A stretch of DNA of 64,000 bases from Pseudidiomarina aquimaris (GTDB lineage: Bacteria > Pseudomonadota > Gammaproteobacteria > Enterobacterales > Alteromonadaceae). A program made the position numbers and the translations under genes. The notes under the pieces were generated by a model. The model searched no databases. It had not been told where the DNA came from and saw only the letters and a list, made by a program, of their open reading frames with translations. Positions 48,189-62,382 of this stretch are shown in pieces. The stretch is taken from contig NZ_PIPT01000007.1 of assembly GCF_003987395.1 (NCBI RefSeq), positions 124,001 to 188,000 on the forward strand, written 5' to 3'. Every line of letters starts with the position of its first letter. Position 1 is the stretch's first letter.

Positions 48189-49286
48189 TATCAGTTTGGG
48201 AACGAAATAGGTACCGACTTCGAACCACTCGTGGGCTTCGACGACCATTGCCATACTGCTATTTGGAAATGTCTTTATGACAAGTAGCTCTGCGCTGGCT
48301 TGGTCGGGTAGGCGAAGCGATTCGCGCCATTTACGAGACAGATCATCGTAAGGTTTGTAGAGGTTGGCGAACTCAGGTTTCTCACCATCCATAAACACCG
48401 ATACGCCAGGACGAATCGCTTGGAACATTTGTCCAACTTCAACACCGTCCGTAGCACCTTTATCCAGCACCACCATGTCGTACTTACCATGTTTGTTGCG
48501 GGCGTTTAACGAAGCAACGACGTAACCATCAACAGCCGCCCCATTGCTTGGCGTAATGATTTCCGGTAAATCGATCGGCTGCGGCTGTAGCACAACATCA
48601 CCCCGTCGGATTTCACGCTCGGGTCTAATGAGCTCACCTTCGATAACGTCAACATGGTGAAGGTTAATGCGTACTCCGGCTACGTCGCGCAGAAGCACTT
48701 GATCATCAAAATTATCGACTGGTGTGAAGACGCGGTATTTGCGGTCCAGCTCGACATTACCTTTGATAAAAATAGGTGCCATTCCATTGATGCGCGGAGC
48801 ACCCCGGTTATCACCCAAAATTTGCGGCAATCTTGCCACCTCGCCTCGCGAAGCAATCATATGTCCTTCAAGGAAAGGCTCGAGCTCGGCACGATCAAAG
48901 GTCGGAATTGGGTTGCCTTTGGGCTCCAGTTTGCCTTCTGGGTTGAGCGTTTTAGTCAGCTTACGGCTAAGTTGCGGGCGTCCATTCACCCAACTCAGAT
49001 ACAAACGGTCACCCGGATAAATCAGATGAGGGTTGGCGATATTCTCATTCAAACGCCATAACTCTGGCCAGTGCCATGGGTCGTTAAGATACATTGCGGA
49101 AATATCCCACAAGGTATCGCCCTTTTTCACCACATATTCGCGTGGGGCATCTTCACGCAAACGAATGACATCACCACGGGTTGCTGTGGTGGCTGAGGTC
49201 TCTTGTTGTTGGGTTGCGAGGGCTGTTGCTGGGGTTAACAGCAAAAAACCGATGACCGCAATCGCTTGGAATCGCCACGTAGTCAT
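48174..49286 (-). CDS. LysM-domain peptidoglycan-binding protein
   Basis: The 370-residue protein has a signal peptide ([23 protein letters not shown]) followed by a LysM motif, [17 protein letters not shown], near residue 52. The rest is a mostly beta region with [14 protein letters not shown]. It resembles the LysM protein next to dprA/def in many gammaproteobacteria, whose exact role is not settled; cell-wall binding is likely. It is divergent from def. The stop lies inside a tandem repeat, so the last residues may vary among strains. Confidence 0.88.
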   Translation of the reverse strand: MTTWRFQAIAVIGFLLLTPATALATQQQETSATTATRGDVIRLREDAPREYVVKKGDTLWDISAMYLNDPWHWPELWRLNENIANPHLIYPGDRLYLSWVNGRPQLSRKLTKTLNPEGKLEPKGNPIPTFDRAELEPFLEGHMIASRGEVARLPQILGDNRGAPRINGMAPIFIKGNVELDRKYRVFTPVDNFDDQVLLRDVAGVRINLHHVDVIEGELIRPEREIRRGDVVLQPQPIDLPEIITPSNGAAVDGYVVASLNARNKHGKYDMVVLDKGATDGVEVGQMFQAIRPGVSVFMDGEKPEFANLYKPYDDLSRKWRESLRLPDQASAELLVIKTFPNSSMAMVVEAHEWFEVGTYFVPKLIATND

Positions 49287-49367
49287 GTTGAGCTCCGTTG
49301 TAAACTCGTGTTTTCATCCCCAAATTACGTTAAAATTAAGCAAGATGAAACTAGCGAAAGACGAGTT

Positions 49368-49874
49368 ATGACTAAATTAACTATTTTAAAATACCCTGAC
49401 GAACGTTTACGCACCGTCGCGGAACCAGTTACAAGTGTAGATGATAGTCTACGCGATACAATCGATGCGATGTTCGAAACAATGTACGACTCTAATGGTG
49501 TAGGCCTTGCAGCAACACAAGTCAATGTTCACAAACGCCTTTTCCTAGCTGATTGTAGTGAAGATCAGAGCGAACCGTTAGTTTTTATTAATCCTGAGAT
49601 TACAGAAAAAGACGGATTATTCGCTAATGAAGAGGGGTGTTTGTCATTCCCTGGTGTCTACGCCAAAGTTGAACGCGCCAGCAAAGTGACGGTGAAAGCG
49701 CTCGATCGCAATGGCGAAGAGTTCTCATTAACCGCCGAAGGTTTACTGGCCATTTGTATTCAGCATGAGCTCGATCACTTGAACGGCAAACTGTTCGTTG
49801 ATTACTTATCACCACTGAAGCGTGACCGCATTCGCAAGAAGCTTGAAAAAGAAGCTCGTTTAAGTGCGGTGTAA
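49368..49874 (+). CDS. def: Peptide deformylase
   Basis: From ATG 49368 the product is 168 residues, as usual. The three motifs are [18 protein letters not shown] and QHELDHLNG, which bind the catalytic metal. It removes the formyl group from N-terminal methionine of new proteins. Earlier in-frame codons would overlap the divergent LysM gene's leader. It leads the def-fmt-rsmB-trkA operon. Confidence 0.97.
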   Translation: MTKLTILKYPDERLRTVAEPVTSVDDSLRDTIDAMFETMYDSNGVGLAATQVNVHKRLFLADCSEDQSEPLVFINPEITEKDGLFANEEGCLSFPGVYAKVERASKVTVKALDRNGEEFSLTAEGLLAICIQHELDHLNGKLFVDYLSPLKRDRIRKKLEKEARLSAV

Positions 49875-49880
49875 TCACTG

Positions 49881-50837
49881 ATGCGCATCGTTTTTGCTGG
49901 GACTCCCGAATTCGCCGCGGGTCACCTAGCGGCCTTAATTGCCGCTGAAGAACACGAAGTGGTCGCGGTTTACACGCAGCCAGACCGGCCTGCTGGACGC
50001 GGCAAAAAGCTGCAAGCGAGCGCCGTCAAAAAGCTCGCCCTAGAGCATGGTATTGCGGTCGAACAACCGCAGACGCTTAAAGATGCCGATGCCCAAGCAC
50101 AACTCGCAAACTACCATGCTGATGTGATGGTCGTCGTCGCCTATGGCTTAATTCTGCCTGAGAGCGTTTTGCGTATCCCTACCTATGGTTGCGTTAACGT
50201 ACACGGCTCTTTGTTGCCGCGTTGGCGTGGTGCGGCGCCCATTCAACGCGCTATTTGGGCCGGCGATAGCCATGCCGGAGTCGCTATCATGCAAATGGAA
50301 GCAGGCTTAGACACCGGCCCAGTATTGCTTGAAAAATCACTACCTATAGGTGCCGACGAGACCTCTTCGAGTCTTTACGACAAGCTCGCTCAATTGGGTC
50401 CTGTCGCTTTGCTAGAGTGCCTTGCTGACCTACCGAGTAAGCTCAGTAGCGCACAAGTGCAAGACGAAACGCTGGTCACTTATGCGCACAAACTAAGCAA
50501 AGAAGAAGCCCAACTGGATTGGTCCCAACCCGCAGAGGTGCTGGAGCGCTGGGTACGCGCCTTTAATCCATGGCCTGTCGCGTGGCTTATCAGCGCCACG
50601 GGCGAAACGGTAAAAGTTTGTCGTACACAAGTTCACCCCGGTCAACCCGGAGCTGCTCCAGGCGCTATCCTGCAAGCAGATAAAAACGGCATTGTCATAC
50701 AAACGCAAGAACAAGCATTGGCGATTCTGGAACTCCAGCCTGCTGGTAAGAAGCCTATGCCGGCAGCTGCATTTCTTAATGGGCGCGCCGAACAATTCCC
50801 AGTAGGACGGCAACTCGGCGGAGTCAGCGATGAGTAA
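49881..50837 (+). CDS. fmt: Methionyl-tRNA formyltransferase
   Basis: The 318-residue enzyme has [29 protein letters not shown], the formyl-transfer signature [16 protein letters not shown] and a C-terminal tRNA-binding domain. It formylates Met-tRNAi. It starts 6 bases after def. Its end overlaps the rsmB start by 8 bases. Confidence 0.97.
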   Translation: MRIVFAGTPEFAAGHLAALIAAEEHEVVAVYTQPDRPAGRGKKLQASAVKKLALEHGIAVEQPQTLKDADAQAQLANYHADVMVVVAYGLILPESVLRIPTYGCVNVHGSLLPRWRGAAPIQRAIWAGDSHAGVAIMQMEAGLDTGPVLLEKSLPIGADETSSSLYDKLAQLGPVALLECLADLPSKLSSAQVQDETLVTYAHKLSKEEAQLDWSQPAEVLERWVRAFNPWPVAWLISATGETVKVCRTQVHPGQPGAAPGAILQADKNGIVIQTQEQALAILELQPAGKKPMPAAAFLNGRAEQFPVGRQLGGVSDE

Positions 50838-52128
50838 AGGTGCCGCATCGCGTGCCGCCGCCGCACGCATTCTCTGTGATGTACTTGAGAAAGGTCGCTC
50901 CCTTAGCCAGGCTCTTCCGCAGCATACGGAAAACATGGAAAGTCGCGACCGCGCGATGGTGCAATCACTTTGCTATGGAGTCTTACGTCACCTCCCCTTG
51001 CTCAATGCGGCCATTGCCTCATTTGTTAGCAAACCACTAAAGAAAGACCTCGTTATCTTGCATCATCTGCTGTTAGTGGGCGCTTACCAACTTCTTTTTA
51101 TGGGTACCTCCGAGCATGCTGCAGTTGCGGCGACCGTCGAAGCCACCGAGGTATTAAAAAAACGTCGTCAAAAAGGCTTGGTGAATGCCGTGTTGCGGAA
51201 TTTGCAGCGGCAACGTGACGCTCTATTACCCAAGCTCGAAGCCAACCCGAATTTGCAGCATGGACATCCCCGTTGGCTTGCCGAGCTGATCGAACAAGCC
51301 TACCCAGCCCAAGCGCAAGAGATTTTTACCGCCAATAATGCGCAAGCCCCCATGTGGCTGAGAGTGAACACGCAACAGGTAAGTGTTACCGACTTTATTG
51401 CTGCGTTGGATGACTTTGCCCCAGAACTCCGCGGCGAAACTATGAGTGACACTGGCGCGATTCGCTTGAACCAAGCCGTCGATGTGCGCCAGCTCCCTGG
51501 CTTTGCTGAAGGCTGGTTCTCGGTGCAAGATATCGCCGCTCAACAAACTGCTCGCTTGCTTGCGGGGAAAAACGCAGAGCGCATTCTCGATTGCTGCGCA
51601 GCGCCGGGCGGCAAAACGGCACATATCTTAGAACTAACCCCTGACGCTACGGTGCATGCCCTCGACGTTGATGAACAACGCTTAGCGCGGGTGCGAGAAA
51701 ACCTCCAGCGCTTGCGTTTGCCGGCAACCGTCATTTGTGGCGATGCTGCACAGCCCGATCAGTGGTGGGATGGTCAGCTCTATGACCGTATCCTGCTTGA
51801 CGCGCCCTGCTCCGCTACCGGTGTTATTCGACGCCACCCCGATATTAAGTGGTTGCGGCGACCCAGTGATATCGCGCAACTGGTGCAAACTCAGCATGAG
51901 TTGCTTGATGCACTCTGGCCAATGTTGCGTCCCGGTGGTAGGTTAGTTTATGCCACGTGTTCTATTTTGCCGGCAGAGAATAAAGAGCAAATAGAAGCTT
52001 TTATGCAACGTCACAATGACGCCATTGCAGTACCCACTGCGCCAACAGGAGCCTCCTATTGGCAGCGCTTACCGGGCGAACAAGGTGGCGACGGATTCTT
52101 CTACGCAATTGTGGAAAAACAACTATGA
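50830..52128 (+). CDS. rsmB: 16S rRNA (cytosine-967 C5)-methyltransferase
   Basis: The 432-residue protein has an N-terminal NusB-like helical domain and a methyltransferase domain with [29 protein letters not shown] (catalytic Cys region) and [11 protein letters not shown]. It methylates C967 of 16S rRNA. It overlaps fmt at its start and trkA (ATGA) at its end. Confidence 0.96.
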   Translation: MSKGAASRAAAARILCDVLEKGRSLSQALPQHTENMESRDRAMVQSLCYGVLRHLPLLNAAIASFVSKPLKKDLVILHHLLLVGAYQLLFMGTSEHAAVAATVEATEVLKKRRQKGLVNAVLRNLQRQRDALLPKLEANPNLQHGHPRWLAELIEQAYPAQAQEIFTANNAQAPMWLRVNTQQVSVTDFIAALDDFAPELRGETMSDTGAIRLNQAVDVRQLPGFAEGWFSVQDIAAQQTARLLAGKNAERILDCCAAPGGKTAHILELTPDATVHALDVDEQRLARVRENLQRLRLPATVICGDAAQPDQWWDGQLYDRILLDAPCSATGVIRRHPDIKWLRRPSDIAQLVQTQHELLDALWPMLRPGGRLVYATCSILPAENKEQIEAFMQRHNDAIAVPTAPTGASYWQRLPGEQGGDGFFYAIVEKQL

Positions 52129-53501
52129 AAATCGTCATTTTAGGTGGTGGACAAGTCGGTGGTACGCTTGCCGAGAATCTGGTCGGCGAAGACAACGATA
52201 TAACGGTCGTCGATACCGATATGGCGCGCTTGGGCGAATTGTCGGAAAGCAACGATATTCGTACCGTGCAAGGTTATGCCTCACACCCCCGCGTATTGCG
52301 CAATGCGGGTGTTGAAGACGCTGACATGCTCATTGCTGTTACCCCAAGTGACGAAACGAATATGATGGCATGTCAGATTGCTTACACCCTCTTTAAAACA
52401 CCCAAGCGTATTGCCCGCATTCGCTCAGAGGCCTATATCGATTTCAAAGATCGGCTTTTTCATAAAGACGACGTGCCCGTCGATCACATTATTTCACCGG
52501 AACAGCAGGTTACCAATTACATCAAGCGCCTCGTCGATTACCCAGGTGCGCTACAAGTCATGGAGTTCGCCGGTGGGCGTGCGAGTCTCGTAGCGGTCCG
52601 AGCATACTACGGCGGTAAGCTGGTCGGGCACGCTATCTCGTCACTGAAAGAGCACATGCCCAATGTCGAAACGCGCGTCGCAGCTATTTTCCGCCAAGGC
52701 AAGGCCATCAAGCCGATGGGAACCACCATCATTGAAGCCGGGGACGAGGTGTTCTTCATCACCGATACGCGCTATGTGCGCATGGTCATGGAAGAAATGC
52801 AAAAGCTTGAGCACCAGTACCGCCGCGTTATGATTGCTGGGGGTGGTAACGTGGGTGCGGGACTCGCCCGCATGCTTGAAGAAAACCACCACGTGAAGCT
52901 CATTGAACATAACGCTGAACGCGCCGATATGCTCAACGAACAGTTACGGCATACAACCATCCTGCATGGCGATGCGTCCGATTCGCGCTTGTTAAGTGAA
53001 GAACATATCGAAGACATCGACGTTTTTATTGCGGTGACCAACGATGATGAAGCCAATATCATGGCTGCAATGTTGGCGAAAAAGATGGGCGCTAAGAAAA
53101 CAATGGTGCTGATCCAGCGTCAAGCCTATGTCGACTTGGTCCAAGATAACGTCATTGATATCGCGATATCTCCGCAGCGAGCGACCGTTTCGGCGCTCCT
53201 TTCGCTGATCCGGAAAGGTGACATCGTCAATGCTTACTCCCTGCGCAAAGGCGCAGCGGAGGCGATTGAAGCGATTGCCCATGGTGACGAGAAAACCTCA
53301 AAAGTGGTTGGCCGCGTCATTAGTGAAATTAAGCTACCACCAGGCACAACGATTGGAGCCATTGTCCGCGGCCATGAAGTAATGATTGCGCATGATGACA
53401 CAATGCTGCAGGCAGATGACCATGTGATTCTATTCTTGGTCGACAAAAAATACATTCGCGAAGTAGAACGCCTGTTCCAGCCAAGCGCGCTCTTTTTCTA
53501 A
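52125..53501 (+). CDS. trkA: Trk potassium uptake regulatory subunit TrkA
   Basis: From ATG 52125, overlapping the rsmB stop, the product is 458 residues. It contains two RCK (TrkA-N plus TrkA-C) units: [19 protein letters not shown], then a second cofactor loop [15 protein letters not shown]. It binds NAD(H)/ATP in the cytoplasm and gates TrkH. The next gene, trkH, is on the opposite strand and shares the stop overlap CTAA (53498-53501). Confidence 0.96.
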   Translation: MKIVILGGGQVGGTLAENLVGEDNDITVVDTDMARLGELSESNDIRTVQGYASHPRVLRNAGVEDADMLIAVTPSDETNMMACQIAYTLFKTPKRIARIRSEAYIDFKDRLFHKDDVPVDHIISPEQQVTNYIKRLVDYPGALQVMEFAGGRASLVAVRAYYGGKLVGHAISSLKEHMPNVETRVAAIFRQGKAIKPMGTTIIEAGDEVFFITDTRYVRMVMEEMQKLEHQYRRVMIAGGGNVGAGLARMLEENHHVKLIEHNAERADMLNEQLRHTTILHGDASDSRLLSEEHIEDIDVFIAVTNDDEANIMAAMLAKKMGAKKTMVLIQRQAYVDLVQDNVIDIAISPQRATVSALLSLIRKGDIVNAYSLRKGAAEAIEAIAHGDEKTSKVVGRVISEIKLPPGTTIGAIVRGHEVMIAHDDTMLQADDHVILFLVDKKYIREVERLFQPSALFF

Positions 53502-54949
53502 GAGCGCCAGAACGTTGGTGTTAACAGGACTAAAATCGTAAATACTTCGAGTCGGCCAAACAGCATCGCCACAACCAGCAACCATTTTGCCGTATCCGGT
53601 ATGGTGGCATAGTTTGCTGCGACATCTCCTAGGCCAGGGCCAAGATTATTCAGGCACGCGGCTGTAGCCGAAAACGCGGTAATGTCATCGAGACCCGTTG
53701 CCAGCAACCCCAGCATAATCACCACAAAGACCAGAGCATAAGCGGCAAAGAAGCCCCAGACCGCCTCTACCACGCGCTGTGGTAGCACGCGATTGCCTAG
53801 CTTGACCGAATACACCCCCGCAGGGTGAACCAAACGATTCAGTTCACGCACGCCTTGGCGGAACAGTAGCACCACCCGAACAACTTTTAATCCACCCGCG
53901 GTTGAACTTGCACAACCGCCGATAAAACTTGCGAAGATTAATAAGATAGGCAAAAACAGCGGCCAAGCAGAGAAGTCTGTCGTGGCAAAACCGGCAGTAG
54001 TGCTTATTGAAACCGCTTGGAACATGGCTTGATTAAATGCCGTGCCGGTATCTGAAAACTCTTTGTGGACCAATACAGTCGCGAATACCAAGAAAATAAG
54101 TACCGCTTGAATACCTAAGAAAGCGCGCACTTCAGGGTCACGAAAATAATTCATGATCGAATGGTTAGTTGCGGCAGCATAATGCAAAGCAAAGTTGATA
54201 CATGAGAGCAATAGGAACACCACACAAATGGTATTAATAGTGCTACTGTCAAAATACCCCATGCTGGCGTCGTAAGTACTGAAGCCGCCGACCGCAATGG
54301 TGGAGAACGCATGGCCGATGGCATCAAACCAGTTCATCCCGGCCAAGTAATAGGCGAAAGCACAGGTCGCGGTTAGCGCCACATAGATGTACCACAAGTG
54401 TTTAGCGGTATCGGCAATGCGCGGCGTCATTTTGGTGTCTTTTTGCGGGCCCGGAATTTCCGCTCGGTACAACTGCATACCACCGATACCGAGCATCGGC
54501 ATAATCGCGACCGCAAGTACGATGATACCCATACCCCCGAGCCACTGCAGCTGTTGACGGTAAAACAGTAAGCTGTGCGGCAGCGTCTCAATACCCTGAA
54601 TAACAGTGGCGCCCGTGGTAGTTAAACCAGAAAACGATTCAAAAACGGCATCGGTAAAAGATAACGGTAGCTCTTCGGCGAACCACAGTGGCATCACCCC
54701 GACCATCCCTAGCACGGTCCAGAACAACACGGTCAGCAAAAAGCCGTCGCGAACTTTCAAGTCACTATGAATGCGGCGGTTGGGGTACCAAACAAAAAAA
54801 CCAATGACTAAGCTGATGGCAAAGGCCAGCATGAAGGCCGTGCCGCCACCATCACCGAAGTAGAGCGCAACCGCTGCCGGCGGCAACAAGGTAACGCTGA
54901 ACACGCAAATCAGTAGTCCCAGTACTCGTAAAATACCTCGAAAACGCAC
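53498..54949 (-). CDS. trkH: Trk potassium transporter TrkH/TrkG
   Basis: The 483-residue membrane protein has the four-fold pore layout of the Trk/Ktr family. Selectivity-filter loops are visible as [28 protein letters not shown] and [10 protein letters not shown]. It carries K+ across the inner membrane with TrkA. The start is GTG with GAGGAA upstream. Being convergent with trkA is not the usual arrangement seen for cotranscribed partners. Confidence 0.95.
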   Translation of the reverse strand: MRFRGILRVLGLLICVFSVTLLPPAAVALYFGDGGGTAFMLAFAISLVIGFFVWYPNRRIHSDLKVRDGFLLTVLFWTVLGMVGVMPLWFAEELPLSFTDAVFESFSGLTTTGATVIQGIETLPHSLLFYRQQLQWLGGMGIIVLAVAIMPMLGIGGMQLYRAEIPGPQKDTKMTPRIADTAKHLWYIYVALTATCAFAYYLAGMNWFDAIGHAFSTIAVGGFSTYDASMGYFDSSTINTICVVFLLLSCINFALHYAAATNHSIMNYFRDPEVRAFLGIQAVLIFLVFATVLVHKEFSDTGTAFNQAMFQAVSISTTAGFATTDFSAWPLFLPILLIFASFIGGCASSTAGGLKVVRVVLLFRQGVRELNRLVHPAGVYSVKLGNRVLPQRVVEAVWGFFAAYALVFVVIMLGLLATGLDDITAFSATAACLNNLGPGLGDVAANYATIPDTAKWLLVVAMLFGRLEVFTILVLLTPTFWRS

Positions 54950-54958
54950 GGCGATTCC

Positions 54959-55567
54959 TCAACACTCTTTTAGTTCGACACGCCCTTGTGTCGCATTTTT
55001 TAACGCTTCAGCTAAATCTGAGAAGTCTGATTCAGCTACTGCGAGTTGTAGTTTTATACCAGCCGCAAAGTCCTGCTGCTCGGTTAGCGCATCATACTGG
55101 GCAAGCCAATGTGAAACTATTTTTTGATCAGCATAATCGTAGTGTATATAAGCTGCTTTGCGTACCTTTTTTTCAATAAATACGGCCGCTTGCAAGACTT
55201 CTACTGTTGCTTGCGAATACGCACGTTGTAAACCACCGGTACCAAGCTTAATACCGCCAAAATAGCGTGTCACTACCACCGAAAGTTCCGCAACCTCTTG
55301 CTTCAATAGGACATTCAACATGGGTCGCCCAGCCGTACCACTCGGTTCACCGTCGTCACTCATCGCATAGCGCTGGCCATCATGCGGCGGCCCCGCAACA
55401 GCAGCACTGCAATAGTGACTGGCTCCTGGCCACTTGTGCTGACATTCGGCAATATGCTGCTGATGTTCGTCAAGCGAGCACACCGGTTTAAGGGATGTAA
55501 TAAAGCGGCTGTGCTTTATTTCAAGCTCGGTAACAACAGCTGCTTTTGGAATTAAATAGCCTTGCAC
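54959..55567 (-). CDS. yigZ: YigZ-family (IMPACT/UPF0029) protein
   Basis: The 202-residue protein has the UPF0029 core: KHSRFI, DDGEPSGTAGRPML, VVTRYFGGIKLGTGGL-RAY and the C-terminal YigZ domain. The E. coli homologue has no agreed function; the eukaryotic relative IMPACT regulates GCN2. The start is GTG. It lies 9 bases upstream of trkH, and they may be cotranscribed. Confidence 0.92.
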   Translation of the reverse strand: MQGYLIPKAAVVTELEIKHSRFITSLKPVCSLDEHQQHIAECQHKWPGASHYCSAAVAGPPHDGQRYAMSDDGEPSGTAGRPMLNVLLKQEVAELSVVVTRYFGGIKLGTGGLQRAYSQATVEVLQAAVFIEKKVRKAAYIHYDYADQKIVSHWLAQYDALTEQQDFAAGIKLQLAVAESDFSDLAEALKNATQGRVELKEC

Positions 55568-55571
55568 TGCG

Positions 55572-57578
55572 CTATAAGCCTACACTTTTTCGGCTGATCG
55601 TCATCGTTGCCAAGTCAGCGAACCGATTCGGTGGCTCTTGTTCTGCGAGGAGCAAGTAGATTTGCTGATACGCCAAAACATTTTTCACATAATCACGCGT
55701 TTCTTTGTAGGGAATCGTTTCTATCCAACGATCAATTGCCATGCTCTCGCTCGGTATCCAATCAGTCACGCGATAAATACCGCCGTTATAGGCTGCTGTC
55801 GCGAGTACCCAATTCTCCCCTAACCTACGTTTCAGATCGGCCAAATAGCGGGTACCTAGAAGAATATTGGTGTTTACATTGTAGAGGTCAAAGCGGCTGT
55901 AATCGCGGCGCCCGACATACTTCGCGGTACTAGGTAAGAGCTGCATGAGTCCGTGCGCGCCAGCATGAGAGTAAGCATCGAACCGGAACGAACTCTCGCG
56001 CCGCGAAATAGCCAAGGCCCACTCCATATCGATGCCTGCCGATTGCGCATATTCGCGGTGTTCGTTCTCGTAGGCAAAGGGGAAACGTTGCTCGATAGCA
56101 CCGAATTCACCTAGCTGCCCGAGCGTATAAATCACCTGATCATGCCATCCCCATTGCGAGGCCAAAACCGCCATCAGCTCTTGTTCGCGCGCGCTGGTAT
56201 GCTGGAGTAATTCGTACCACTCACGGCGCGCATCTAAATAGCGTTGTAGCTGCAAAAACTCGTAGGCTCGCTGCACCCCAGGAAGCTCACGCACAGTCGC
56301 GAGTTCGGCCGCAGTATAATTAATTTTTTCGCGCGCGAGCTGTAACGGCGTGCCCAGTTTGCTCGCCGCCAGAAAGCCATAATAATTGCGTTGCCCAGCG
56401 ATCTCTTCGAACTGTGCTTGTGCGCGTTGCGGTTGTGCTAACTCTTCATAGGCCCGACCGCGCCAGTAACGCCACTGAGCACTACCACTCGCGGTCGCCA
56501 TTTCCGCCACTGGATTGTCGATAAATTCGTGCCAATGGCCTTCACGTACCCATTCCGCCAGTTGCCACTGCAAGGTTTGCGTGTCATGCTCGGCCGGTTC
56601 TAACCGCACCAACCAGTTGTGCGCTTGATCATGGTTTTTGGCGCTCAACGCCACCGCAAACTTTTGTTCGAGCTCGGTCCATTGCGCTGACGAAAGTTCA
56701 ATTCCGCGCGGCAAATCAGAAATCGTTTTCAGTGCCACATCCGGGTCACGCCAAATTAATCGCCCGAGTCCATAAGTCACAATCTGCGCAGCACGCTCTT
56801 GTGCTACGCCCTTCTGGTTTGCGAGTTTAGGCAACTCCCGGACTAAATTGCCTGGGTTGCGGCGCACTTGTCGGTAGCTTTGAATCAATGAACGTGTCGG
56901 CTCTTCAACCAAACCTGACAAGTACGGCAATAACGTATGTTTGCCCTCTTCTGCAGCTAACTTGGCACGGCGCCAGACCAACTCCTCGGAGCGGTGTCCC
57001 GCCTTACTCCAAGTTGCCAACAATGGGTCGCACTCTTTCGGTAGTGACTCCCCGGTTTGCCATAACTGATCAACCGCCCGCATCACGGCCGCCCGCGGCT
57101 GCGTCTTTTGCGCGAGGGTATAGCGCCAGAAATAGCAGCGATGGTCGAGCCGGCCCGGATGACGGAAATCGCGCAGGAAGCGCTCTTGCTCATTATTACG
57201 AGCTAAGTAGTCCAACCATGGTGAACGCAATTGCCAGTCGAGCGGCGTTTTCTGCATGGCGTTGAAAAAGCGTAAGACTCGCTCTTCGTTGGCGAGATAG
57301 CCCACTTGCTGTAGGCGTTCAAGTTCAAGGTAAGGCGTTAGCGGGTAATCTTCGAGTTGCTCGAGGAGTTGTTGGTATTCAGCGAGTCGGCCCCGCTTGG
57401 CCGCGTACTCGGCTTTTACAAACAATTCGCGCTGTTCACTACGCTGCTCGAGGTTCGCTAATACCGGATCGTGGATTTTTGGCTCAGCCCAGCCACTCGG
57501 GATCCACAGCGAACTCAATAAGGCTGTAAAGAGAAGCGCACAACTTGTACCGGTTTTTGAACTACACAGTGACCGCAT
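55572..57578 (-). CDS. slt: Soluble lytic murein transglycosylase (Slt70-like)
   Basis: The 668-residue protein has a signal peptide (cleavage near GWAEP), a long helical superdomain and a C-terminal lysozyme-like domain. There SRRESSF holds the catalytic glutamate, followed by GAHGLMQLLPSTA and AAYNGG. It cleaves glycan strands of peptidoglycan, forming 1,6-anhydro ends. Length fits Slt70 (about 640). It precedes yigZ by 4 bases. Confidence 0.94.
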   Translation of the reverse strand: MRSLCSSKTGTSCALLFTALLSSLWIPSGWAEPKIHDPVLANLEQRSEQRELFVKAEYAAKRGRLAEYQQLLEQLEDYPLTPYLELERLQQVGYLANEERVLRFFNAMQKTPLDWQLRSPWLDYLARNNEQERFLRDFRHPGRLDHRCYFWRYTLAQKTQPRAAVMRAVDQLWQTGESLPKECDPLLATWSKAGHRSEELVWRRAKLAAEEGKHTLLPYLSGLVEEPTRSLIQSYRQVRRNPGNLVRELPKLANQKGVAQERAAQIVTYGLGRLIWRDPDVALKTISDLPRGIELSSAQWTELEQKFAVALSAKNHDQAHNWLVRLEPAEHDTQTLQWQLAEWVREGHWHEFIDNPVAEMATASGSAQWRYWRGRAYEELAQPQRAQAQFEEIAGQRNYYGFLAASKLGTPLQLAREKINYTAAELATVRELPGVQRAYEFLQLQRYLDARREWYELLQHTSAREQELMAVLASQWGWHDQVIYTLGQLGEFGAIEQRFPFAYENEHREYAQSAGIDMEWALAISRRESSFRFDAYSHAGAHGLMQLLPSTAKYVGRRDYSRFDLYNVNTNILLGTRYLADLKRRLGENWVLATAAYNGGIYRVTDWIPSESMAIDRWIETIPYKETRDYVKNVLAYQQIYLLLAEQEPPNRFADLATMTISRKSVGL

Positions 57579-57691
57579 AATTTCAAACGCTCGTTTAAAT
57601 AATCATTGAAAAATGAGCCTATTCGAGCCAAACTCTCGTAACGACTAATCATACGCTAACCGAAAGCAATCTGAAAATCAGGAGACCTTTT

Positions 57692-61011
<3,320 letters not shown>

Positions 61012-61044
61012 GCCGCGCTTTTGCACGCCACGGTTTTACCGTAA

Positions 61045-61082
61045 AATAAACGCCGTATCCTTGTCGGATGCGGCGTTTTTAT
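61045..61082 (+). terminator. Rho-independent terminator of fadBA
   Basis: A long stem (aaacgccg...cggcgttt with inner pairing atcc/ggat) at 61048-61078 ends in T5 and further T-rich sequence. It lies about 40 bases after the fadA stop. Confidence 0.85.
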
Positions 61083-61110
61083 TTGTTTTGCGGATTTAGA
61101 AGGAAGCATC

Positions 61111-61344
61111 GTGTCAGAAACCATCACCGAAAGCCTCGATACCCTCGGCCTGCGTTGTCCAGAGCCCGTGATGCTGATCCGTGCCGCCATCCGCAAACTC
61201 GAATCGGGCGCCCTACTCGAAGTCATCGCCGACGACCCCGCCACCACCCGCGACATCCCCAGCTTCTGCCGTTTTATGGACCACGAGCTAGTGCTCGCCG
61301 AGACTGCAGCTACGCCGTATCGCTACGTGATCCGTAAGGGCTGA
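61111..61344 (+). CDS. tusA: Sulfurtransferase TusA (SirA-like)
   Basis: The 77-residue protein has the TusA signature [21 protein letters not shown] (shown in part) with the catalytic Cys in RCPEP, and a second cysteine in FCRFM. It passes sulfur from IscS to TusBCD for 2-thiouridine in tRNA. The start is GTG, with AAGGA at a good distance. It is a single gene after fadBA. Confidence 0.94.
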   Translation: MSETITESLDTLGLRCPEPVMLIRAAIRKLESGALLEVIADDPATTRDIPSFCRFMDHELVLAETAATPYRYVIRKG

Positions 61345-61500
61345 CGAACTGCGCTGTTTGCTATTCGCTGTTCGCTGTTTGTTTAAAGGCGAAAGGCGTG
61401 GTTCGTTGTTCGTACGCTACGCTGTTCGTCCGCGTTGCTGTTCGCGGATAGCGAAGGCCACTGTTCGGTGCTAAGCTATTCAGTTAAATAGGAATAGTTT
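61345..61500. repeat. Low-complexity (T)TCGCTGTTCGC repeats after tusA
   Basis: Between tusA and the next gene, sequence such as cgctgttcgctgtttg, ttcgttgttcgtacgc and ttgctgttcgcg recurs in imperfect copies. No gene or terminator is clear. The same TTCG-type pattern occurs at 48147-48188 and 62215-62235, so this is a local family of simple repeats. Confidence 0.65.
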
Positions 61501-61515
61501 CGGGGAAATAGAACA

Positions 61516-61842
61516 ATGGAACTTTCTCAACTGCTGATGGCTTGGATCCTGTTAGGCTTTTGGTTATTTTGGTATTTAAGAAAAAAAGCCCCACCGCTCC
61601 ATCTAGCTAAACCGTCAACGCGAAGGTATTATTTGCGCCTTCTTGGCGGGATGATGGCAGGCGCTTTTATCTCATTAGCCTTTAAACAAATCCCTTTTGG
61701 GATTACTGAAAGCCTTTTCGAAGGCTTACACCCCTTATTGATTTTCGTCCTGGACGCAAGCCTCTATTCTTTGATCTTTTTTCTTGTCGTTCTGCTCATG
61801 TTTGCACTAAGAGACATCCACGCCTCATTGACTAAAACCTAA
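61516..61842 (+). CDS. Small membrane protein of unknown function, 108 aa
   Basis: GGGGAAATAG lies upstream of the ATG. Three hydrophobic segments are seen: WILLGFWLFWYL, LLGGMMAGAFISLAF and LLIFVLDASLYSLIFF. They are separated by a basic loop (KPSTRRYYLR). I do not recognise the family. It converges with another small membrane-protein gene at 61854. Confidence 0.6.
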   Translation: MELSQLLMAWILLGFWLFWYLRKKAPPLHLAKPSTRRYYLRLLGGMMAGAFISLAFKQIPFGITESLFEGLHPLLIFVLDASLYSLIFFLVVLLMFALRDIHASLTKT

Positions 61843-61853
61843 ACTACAGTTGC

Positions 61854-62195
61854 TTACTCAAAAGCGGTTTTGCTGTCGTGAGATGGTGCCCGTTGAGCAA
61901 GGCGGAACATGATGTACATATAGGTGAGCATTATTACTGCCTCGCCGGCCACAACCATATTGATGGTTACCCTGTCTCCATTTGCCGCAGTTACGTTACC
62001 CATAACCAAACAAAGTACAAATATAAAGCCGTTGCTGGCGAAGCTTGTGCGTTGATTAACCATTAGATCTCGGGTCAGCAACACGAAGGCACACAAGTAG
62101 ACGAGCAACGCTGTGATTGTCGAGCCGCTGGCGAGGACTGCCATACACAGCATCGAAGCAATCCAATGGTGGGTGTTCAACGTCCTCTGTTTCAT
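61854..62195 (-). CDS. Small membrane protein of unknown function, 113 aa
   Basis: AGGAAATAACA precedes the ATG on the minus strand. About four hydrophobic helices are predicted by eye across 113 residues, with a short charged tail. No named family is recognised. It lies downstream of the palindromic element, which could affect its expression if on the same transcript as the tag/GNAT genes. Confidence 0.6.
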   Translation of the reverse strand: MKQRTLNTHHWIASMLCMAVLASGSTITALLVYLCAFVLLTRDLMVNQRTSFASNGFIFVLCLVMGNVTAANGDRVTINMVVAGEAVIMLTYMYIMFRLAQRAPSHDSKTAFE

Positions 62196-62240
62196 TGTTA
62201 TTTCCTACGTTCGGTATTCGCCAGTCGTTAATCGAAGAGC

Positions 62241-62369
62241 GAAGACCGGGTGTGGAGGTAGGGAGCTAACTCAATGGGTGTGTGCCGCAGGGATGCGGCA
62301 CGCAAGCCCCCAGGGAAGGGTTTACGGCGTCCCATTGAGTTAGCTCCCTACCTTCACACAAAGGTCTTC
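62241..62369. repeat. Long palindromic element with two internal hairpins
   Basis: Arms of about 38-39 bases (62241-62278 and 62331-62369) are near-perfect inverted repeats sharing GAGCTAACTCAATGGG. Between them lie a perfect 8-bp hairpin (gtgccgca / tgcggcac, loop GGGA, 62282-62301) and a weaker one (aagccc / gggttt, loop with CAGGGA, 62304-62323). It looks like an interspersed repetitive element; I see no coding sequence in it. Transcription on either strand would make a strong cruciform-like RNA. Confidence 0.75.
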
Positions 62370-62382
62370 GACATCCTCCGCG

